From RUG11690 sp045616665 (GTDB lineage: Bacteria; Bacteroidota; Bacteroidia; Bacteroidales; WCHB1-69), in the NCBI GenBank assembly GCA_045616665.1, contig JAZLHE010000021.1:1-27875 (forward strand): a stretch of 27,875 bases of DNA. The letters run 5' to 3'. The notes beneath the pieces are model-generated. The model searched no databases and was not told the DNA's origin. It was given only the letters and a program-made list of their open reading frames with translations. Position 1 is the stretch's first letter. The number at the start of each line of letters is the position of its first letter. Below, piece by piece: positions 24,401 through 27,875 of the stretch. A program made the translations under genes and the position numbers.

Positions 24401-25965
24401 ATATGCCTGGCATTCCCGAAAACGAGCTAATCTCGACGGATCCAAGCATCGGTTTGCATTTCAATGCGCTGAATGCCGAATTCAACTACAGCACCAATGT
24501 CATCCATTGTGATGGCGTTCGCTTCATTGAAAGTGGCGATGCGGCCATTATTCCCCACGACGGCAAAGTCACCATCTACGAAAAATCCCGTTTAGAGCAA
24601 TTCAACGGAGCCAGACTGTTGGCCAATCGTACCGACAAATACCACGAATTACACGACTGTACGCTGAACGTTTATACGGCCACACGATTTAGGGGCTCCG
24701 GTTTCTACGATTACATCGATGAAAACAAAACCGTTCAAACCATCCATTTCGACACGTTGTGGTGCATCAAAAATACCGAAGGCCACGCCAAGATTCCTTT
24801 AGAAAAAGACTTCAAGTTAAGTCCTCATTTCGCCTTTGACGGTCGGGCCGAACTGCACGGTGAAAATCAGTTCCTGTCTTTCTTTGGCGGCGTTGAAATC
24901 ATCCACGACTGCTACAAGGAAAAACCGGCACGTATGAAGATCCTTCAGCAGGTAGATCCTAACAACATTCAGTTAGAAGTTCACGAACGCACCAAAGACG
25001 TCAACGACAGGAAAGTGGTCATTGCCATTGCTTCAGCGAACACGGATGGACGTATTTATACGGCTTTTGGCTGTGCCAAGGAGCAATTCAACGATGCGGA
25101 ATATGTCAATGTATGGGGATTCATCACCTACCATCACGCCAGCAACGAGTTCTGGGCGGCATCCAAAGAAAAATTGGAAGACCCCACCCTACCCGGCAAT
25201 ATGATGACATTGAACAAGGAAAATTGCATCTGTACCGGCAACGGCAAAATTGATATGGGAGCCAAACTCGGCCGTATCGACTTTAACACCAATGGCGAAA
25301 TCGTCAACTTTATGAAAGCCGATTCCGCAATGATGCACCTCACCACCTCCATCGACTTCTTCTTCAACGAAGAATCAATGAAAATTCTGAATCGACACAT
25401 CGACAACTCCGATCATTTGGATTTTATTGATATTTCCGAAGACCAAGATTACGATATGGCCATCAGAAATATGCTCAGCGAAGACGAATATGTCAAATAT
25501 TCCAACGATATGGCTATGGGAGCTCAAATGCGCAGATTGCCGCAGCCGCTTCAAGTCAAATTCCTATTCTCAAGAATCGACTTTGAATGGGACAAAGTCA
25601 ATTCAGCCTTTATCTCTCAAAGAAAACTCCCATTGATTATCTGCAACAGCAAACAAGTCTATAAAAACATTCCCGGCCGCATTGTCATTGAGAAAAAGGG
25701 CTCTCGTAACCGCTTGTACATTTATTATGAATTTGACAAAGAATATTTCTTTTTCCAATTTGAAAACAACAGTATGTATGGCTATTCTTCCGTAAAGAAA
25801 TTTAACGAAGAGATTATGAATGTAAAGGCCAAAAACAAGACGCTACGCGCCGAAAAAGGCAAACCGTCATTCACGTACAAGATTGGGAACAGAAATCAGC
25901 AGCGCAAATTCACGAAGAGATATTTTCCACCTTTAGAAGAGGAAGAAGAAAATAGCGAAGAATAA
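21472..25965 (+). CDS. Giant exported protein of unknown function (1497 aa)
   Basis: I do not recognise a named family. The signal peptide (MKKGILLLFSILIISISGLKAQ) ends near residue 22. The chain alternates short beta-strand-like segments rich in F, D, Y and G, such as FDGRAELHGENQFLSFFGGVEI (about 1122-1143), which resembles a long OstA/beta-helix-like stack. A helical island at about 441-517 (LYTLWELFKANHYEPLHLHEVVAWF...ARGFIEYDITNDRIIYRKK) has a winged-helix-like pattern, odd for an exported protein. The C-terminus is basic then acidic (KRYFPPLEEEEENSEE), with no type IX sorting domain or membrane anchor. It follows prmA by 19 nt. Its size and intact frame suggest a structural or envelope-assembly role, but this is a guess. 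Confidence 0.8.
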   Translation: MKKGILLLFSILIISISGLKAQRFTGFTDNPAYTVEEVKTYLSSVPKERQKEADALLDRFTEFWTSPWMDEDAQDVFIDVANKMIKKRMRPFPHFQAYVDAYAAFVSSPFNGELETWSKIIQYHIDDESTLFKEKMQIYADIFTQNRLYNSANSRWTAYGDASAIGIDKEPYIHFDDIDLVGSSAHDSLTIVSAKGDYFPSSLIFKGKEGTVYWDRAGLGSDVNAKVVNFSVDVRFSKFEAADATLNYPKYFSKPVKGHLEEKAGLASTEEKATYPRFHSNDNRISIKEIYKNVDYIGGFELRGSSIQGSSDGSNMSEIYVKKDNKVVVKVFSKNFLFKPDNVLAEDASIRILIDEDSIYHPAANFKYNETTKELLISRPKQGVGRTPFFDSYHKMDITAESISWKTDEERIEIKPIVGTTSESPAFFESQNYFDPTVMRKIWGYNDVNPLYTLWELFKANHYEPLHLHEVVAWFKKSEIDIKSMMIDFAARGFIEYDITNDRIIYRKKIAQYLNNDVKRKDYDNIILESKTHYASYDLVSKDLRVTGCEFFVLSDAQIVNVYPADEKVTVKKNRDMVFSGRIVAGLFDFVSHNCEFNYDKFQVEMNVIDSMIMYVPDEHGPVNVYGEHKLRKIESPIEELAGTLFIDVPGNKSGTVDYPDYSIFEARKGGKVYYDKKKVLGGVYTRDRFYYLVDLFRIKNLDNFEIDSMKFTGALVSGGIFPDIREPLQARPDFSLGFVHKTDNSGLPCYEGKGNYVGTIDLSNRGLRGYKGTINYLTSVTSSDSLVFYLDSCNGSVIRHVVEEQENGTEFPPAVVENAYMHWTPYQDKFFVHTLETPMNIFKETELTGNSILTPSGMLGTGTMRFRGAEIYSKLFSFKHHELLADTSSLKLYNLNNGELAFKTSNYNSHVDFKTRKGNFKSNGNASEVVFVKNEIKTNASAFDWDPIDSTILRFKWDDPHKDIDIESTPSRELVDMPGIPENELISTDPSIGLHFNALNAEFNYSTNVIHCDGVRFIESGDAAIIPHDGKVTIYEKSRLEQFNGARLLANRTDKYHELHDCTLNVYTATRFRGSGFYDYIDENKTVQTIHFDTLWCIKNTEGHAKIPLEKDFKLSPHFAFDGRAELHGENQFLSFFGGVEIIHDCYKEKPARMKILQQVDPNNIQLEVHERTKDVNDRKVVIAIASANTDGRIYTAFGCAKEQFNDAEYVNVWGFITYHHASNEFWAASKEKLEDPTLPGNMMTLNKENCICTGNGKIDMGAKLGRIDFNTNGEIVNFMKADSAMMHLTTSIDFFFNEESMKILNRHIDNSDHLDFIDISEDQDYDMAIRNMLSEDEYVKYSNDMAMGAQMRRLPQPLQVKFLFSRIDFEWDKVNSAFISQRKLPLIICNSKQVYKNIPGRIVIEKKGSRNRLYIYYEFDKEYFFFQFENNSMYGYSSVKKFNEEIMNVKAKNKTLRAEKGKPSFTYKIGNRNQQRKFTKRYFPPLEEEEENSEE

Positions 25966-26006
25966 AGATAATTTTCAACAAAGAAACAATATTTAATTCA
26001 ATTATT

Positions 26007-26837
26007 ATGAATGCCATTACGATAGATCTCAACGAATATGAACACTCCGGAGAAGGTGCCAATGGTGACAGTTTCCACCACAAGACCAATCCGAACATTA
26101 TGATTAAGCTGTACAATAAGACAGCTCCTTACGACATCATTGTCAACGAGTTGCAATTGTCGCATAAAGTTTATGAGTTGGGGATTCCAACACCAAAGCC
26201 CGGTGATTTCATCACCGATGGGAAAGGTCGTTACGGCATACGTTTTGAGCGAATCACGGAGAAAATATCTTTCTCTCGCGCGGTAGGCAACCATCCTGAA
26301 GAAACAGAAAAATACGCCCGCGAATTTGCCAGGATGTGCAAGGAACTGCACAACACGCATTTACCCAAATGGATGTTTCCCGACATCAAAGAAGTTGACC
26401 TTCAGATGTTGGAAGAAAGTCCCTATTTCACTCCTGAAGAAAAGATCAAAGTCGCTGAGTTTATTAGAAATTCCCCCGACGGAGACACGGCCATTCACGG
26501 AGACCTCCAGTTCAGCAATGCCATCACCGCCCACGGTAAGAACTACTTCATTGACCTCGGTGATTTTGCCTGCGGAAGTCCTCTTTTCGACCTCGGGATG
26601 GTACTGCTCACCTGCTGCTATGACGGAGGAGATTTTGTTCGCGAAGTCTTCCACATGGAACTGGATACTGCCAAAGAATTCTGGGTATATTTTGCCAAAG
26701 AATACTTTGGTGAAGACTCCGATTTGGTAGCATTAGACAAAATGCTTCGTCCATACGCAGGTTTGAAAAGTCTCATCATTGAACGCAATGCGGGAATGCA
26801 TTTTCCCGAATTCCACGCATTATTGAACGATATTTAA
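26007..26837 (+). CDS. APH/choline-kinase-fold phosphotransferase (TIGR02172-like)
   Basis: A 276-residue kinase-fold protein. It has a Gly-rich start (HSGEGANGDSFHHK), a likely ATP Lys (K34 in IMIKLYNK), a Glu in a helix (E48), the Brenner motif HGDLQFSN (164-171, catalytic D166) and the metal-binding IDLGDFACG (182-190). This set matches the TIGR02172 Bacteroidota phosphotransferase group, related to aminoglycoside, choline and fructosamine kinases. The substrate is unknown. No resistance role is implied. It lies 41 bp after the giant gene, and the next ORF follows in the same frame after its stop. Confidence 0.87.
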   Translation: MNAITIDLNEYEHSGEGANGDSFHHKTNPNIMIKLYNKTAPYDIIVNELQLSHKVYELGIPTPKPGDFITDGKGRYGIRFERITEKISFSRAVGNHPEETEKYAREFARMCKELHNTHLPKWMFPDIKEVDLQMLEESPYFTPEEKIKVAEFIRNSPDGDTAIHGDLQFSNAITAHGKNYFIDLGDFACGSPLFDLGMVLLTCCYDGGDFVREVFHMELDTAKEFWVYFAKEYFGEDSDLVALDKMLRPYAGLKSLIIERNAGMHFPEFHALLNDI

Positions 26838-26867
26838 GCCATCTTCTATGCGGCATCGACCAGCTCG

Positions 26868-27422
26868 ATGGACTCGGCGCTATATTACAACCAATACGTT
26901 TCCAGCACCTTAAATTCCTTAGAGAAACAAGGGATTGTCAAGCAATACTCCAATGTTTCCCAACTTTTTGTTCCTATTCACAAACAGGAAGGAAACATTG
27001 CCCGATGGAAAAGTTATTGGACTTCGCAACGAATTGGCGAGACTCGCCTAAACATCAGTCGCGCGGCTCAAAAGATTACCACCAATGGGAAAAAGGCCAA
27101 TTACGACCTCAGCAAAAATCCCACGATGCGCAAATTAGCCAACTTTCTCTGTCAAGCGATGACCGGACAGGTTGAAAACATCGCCACGGCCAACAATGCC
27201 AATTACACCATTAAAGATGACGGTAAAAACTATGTGGTAACACTCACGGCCAAGAAGACTGCTGTTCAAGGATTTTCAAAAATCACCCTTTGTTACCGCA
27301 AAAGCGACTGCGTCTTGGTGAAAATGGAAACCATTGAATTCAACAAAATGGTGAACAACTACGAATTAAAGAGTGTAAAGACAAACGGCAGTATCAGCAA
27401 GAGCGTATTTGAAAAGCAATAA
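26868..27422 (+). CDS. LolA-like ORF, possibly lacking its signal peptide
   Basis: A 184-residue frame with a weak LolA-like pattern (GETRLNISRAAQKITTNGKK, then TMRKLANFLCQAMTGQVENI, YVVTLTAKK and FSKITLCYRKSDCVLVKMETIEF), as in outer-membrane lipoprotein carriers and their relatives. Such proteins normally have an N-terminal signal peptide; none is encoded here. The same frame is open back to the TAA of the phosphotransferase (26835-26837), with no other ATG. The ATG at 26868 lies in one arm of a 6-bp hairpin. It may be N-terminally truncated, use a non-ATG start, or be a different family. Assignment is tentative. Confidence 0.5.
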   Translation: MDSALYYNQYVSSTLNSLEKQGIVKQYSNVSQLFVPIHKQEGNIARWKSYWTSQRIGETRLNISRAAQKITTNGKKANYDLSKNPTMRKLANFLCQAMTGQVENIATANNANYTIKDDGKNYVVTLTAKKTAVQGFSKITLCYRKSDCVLVKMETIEFNKMVNNYELKSVKTNGSISKSVFEKQ

Positions 27423-27456
27423 GACAGAAAAATTTCATATAGGGCAAAAATAGCAA

Positions 27457-27486
27457 TTGCCAATTCAAAAAAAAATTGTATTTTTG
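27457..27486 (+). promoter_or_regulatory. Promoter of the tRNA-Glu gene
   Basis: A TTG -33 element at 27457-27459 is followed after 19 bp by a perfect -7 element TATTTTTG (27479-27486). The tRNA begins 22 nt after it, so transcription should start about 15 nt before the mature 5' end. Confidence 0.75.
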
Positions 27487-27508
27487 CATCGTCAAAATGA
27501 GACTGAAC

Positions 27509-27585
27509 GCTGCATTCGTCTAGTGGTCCAGGACATCAGATTCTCAGTCTGAGGATCGAGGGTTCGAATCCCTCATGCAGTACCA
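27509..27585 (+). tRNA. tRNA-Glu (anticodon CTC)
   Basis: A full cloverleaf of 77 nt with encoded CCA. The acceptor arm GCTGCAT (27509-27515) pairs with ATGCAGT (27575-27581), with one G-U pair at the end. The anticodon stem TCAGA/TCTGA encloses TTCTCAG, giving anticodon CTC (27543-27545). The T arm has GAGGG, TTCGAAT and CCCTC. The D-arm pattern TCGTCTAGTGGTCCAGGACA is typical for tRNA-Glu. It has its own promoter and terminator. Confidence 0.96.
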
Positions 27586-27608
27586 GGGGTTCTTTTGAAC
27601 CCCTTTTT
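27586..27608 (+). terminator. Rho-independent terminator after tRNA-Glu
   Basis: GGGGTTC (27586-27592) pairs with GAACCCC (27597-27603) around a TTTT loop, followed by five T residues. It begins directly after the encoded CCA. Confidence 0.92.
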
Positions 27609-27875
27609 ATTGTATTTTTTGTGAGCTGCGAGGGGCGTTGTTTGGGTGGGGAAAATATGTGGTTTTGTGTTGGCATTTTTGGGGGTGTTCGGTGTTTGAT
27701 TGATGAGCCAAACTTACACAAAAGTTTTGAGTTTCACGCCAACCGCCGAAAATTTAAACGCTATTTTTAATAATGACTGGGGTTAGGGGTGGTTGGTTTA
27801 ATTTTGATGGATGATATTTTAACATGTGACACAGATTTTTGAAAACTCCCATGACAAGGATTAATAGTTTGGTTT
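27609..27875. other. Intergenic tail without a supportable gene
   Basis: The last 267 bases hold no plausible coding frame. The strand shown is G/T-rich at 27620-27690 and again near 27776-27796. tRNA-Glu 3' flanks are common integration sites, but no duplicate of the tRNA 3' end is visible here. Confidence 0.5.

Noticed and set aside
26007..26837. Aminoglycoside resistance kinase
   Set aside because: The APH fold motifs are shared by many small-molecule kinases; the sequence fits the TIGR02172-like group better, and nothing around it suggests a resistance cassette.
27536..27721. 61-residue minus-strand frame with GFEPSILRL
   Set aside because: It is the antisense of tRNA-Glu and its terminator; the GFEPS string is a well-known artefact of translating tRNA T arms.
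27609..27875. Integration site of a mobile element at the tRNA-Glu 3' end
   Set aside because: No repeat of the tRNA 3' end and no integrase gene are visible in the remaining 270 bases.

Overview
The window reads as a Bacteroidales-type (Bacteroidota) chromosome segment. Supporting signs are the -7 element TAnnTTTG ahead of several genes, start codons without clear Shine-Dalgarno sequences, Bacteroidota-restricted families (a DUF4270 lipoprotein, PepSY-like/DUF2874 repeats, a short F1 epsilon subunit, a GT2 fused to a degenerate sugar-phosphate transferase module) and lipoproteins with typical lipoboxes. No species is claimed.

Region 1 (1-6391) looks accessory. It opens with the C-terminal end of an IS256/Mutator-type transposase. 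Next comes a WYL-domain regulator (minus strand), divergent from an RtcB-type RNA ligase (plus strand). The space between them holds a perfect 8-bp inverted repeat (CTACGCAA / TTGCGTAG) that covers the regulator's -33 element. Then follow a membrane-anchored CbxX/SpoVK-like AAA+ ATPase and, 15 nt downstream, a 513-residue protein that joins BspA-like leucine-rich repeats to a C-terminal domain resembling the EVE/PUA-like modified-base readers. WYL regulation, RNA sealing, an AAA+ motor and an LRR-EVE protein beside a transposase make this the best candidate here for an undescribed stress-response or defence module. That role is inference.

Region 2 (6561-11410) is a tight plus-strand operon: a lipoprotein, phosphatidylserine decarboxylase, a GT2/PGT-like fusion glycosyltransferase and a DinF-type MATE transporter, spaced 6, 3 and -1 nt. 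It ends at a perfect 28-bp palindrome. Two minus-strand genes follow, carbamate kinase (arcC) and an M13 lipoprotein metallopeptidase (pepO-like), separated by a hairpin terminator.

Region 3 (14741-20560) is plus strand: a short GT5-like protein (N-terminal synthase domain only), a DUF4270 lipoprotein, atpD, atpC and a secreted PepSY-like protein with a long Ser/Thr/Lys/Ala linker, closed by a strong terminator. No other ATP synthase genes follow within the window.

Region 4 (20610-27875) holds prmA, a 1497-residue exported protein of unknown function, an APH/choline-kinase-fold phosphotransferase, a possibly truncated LolA-like ORF, and a tRNA-Glu(CTC) with its own promoter and terminator. 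The last roughly 270 bases have no gene I can support.
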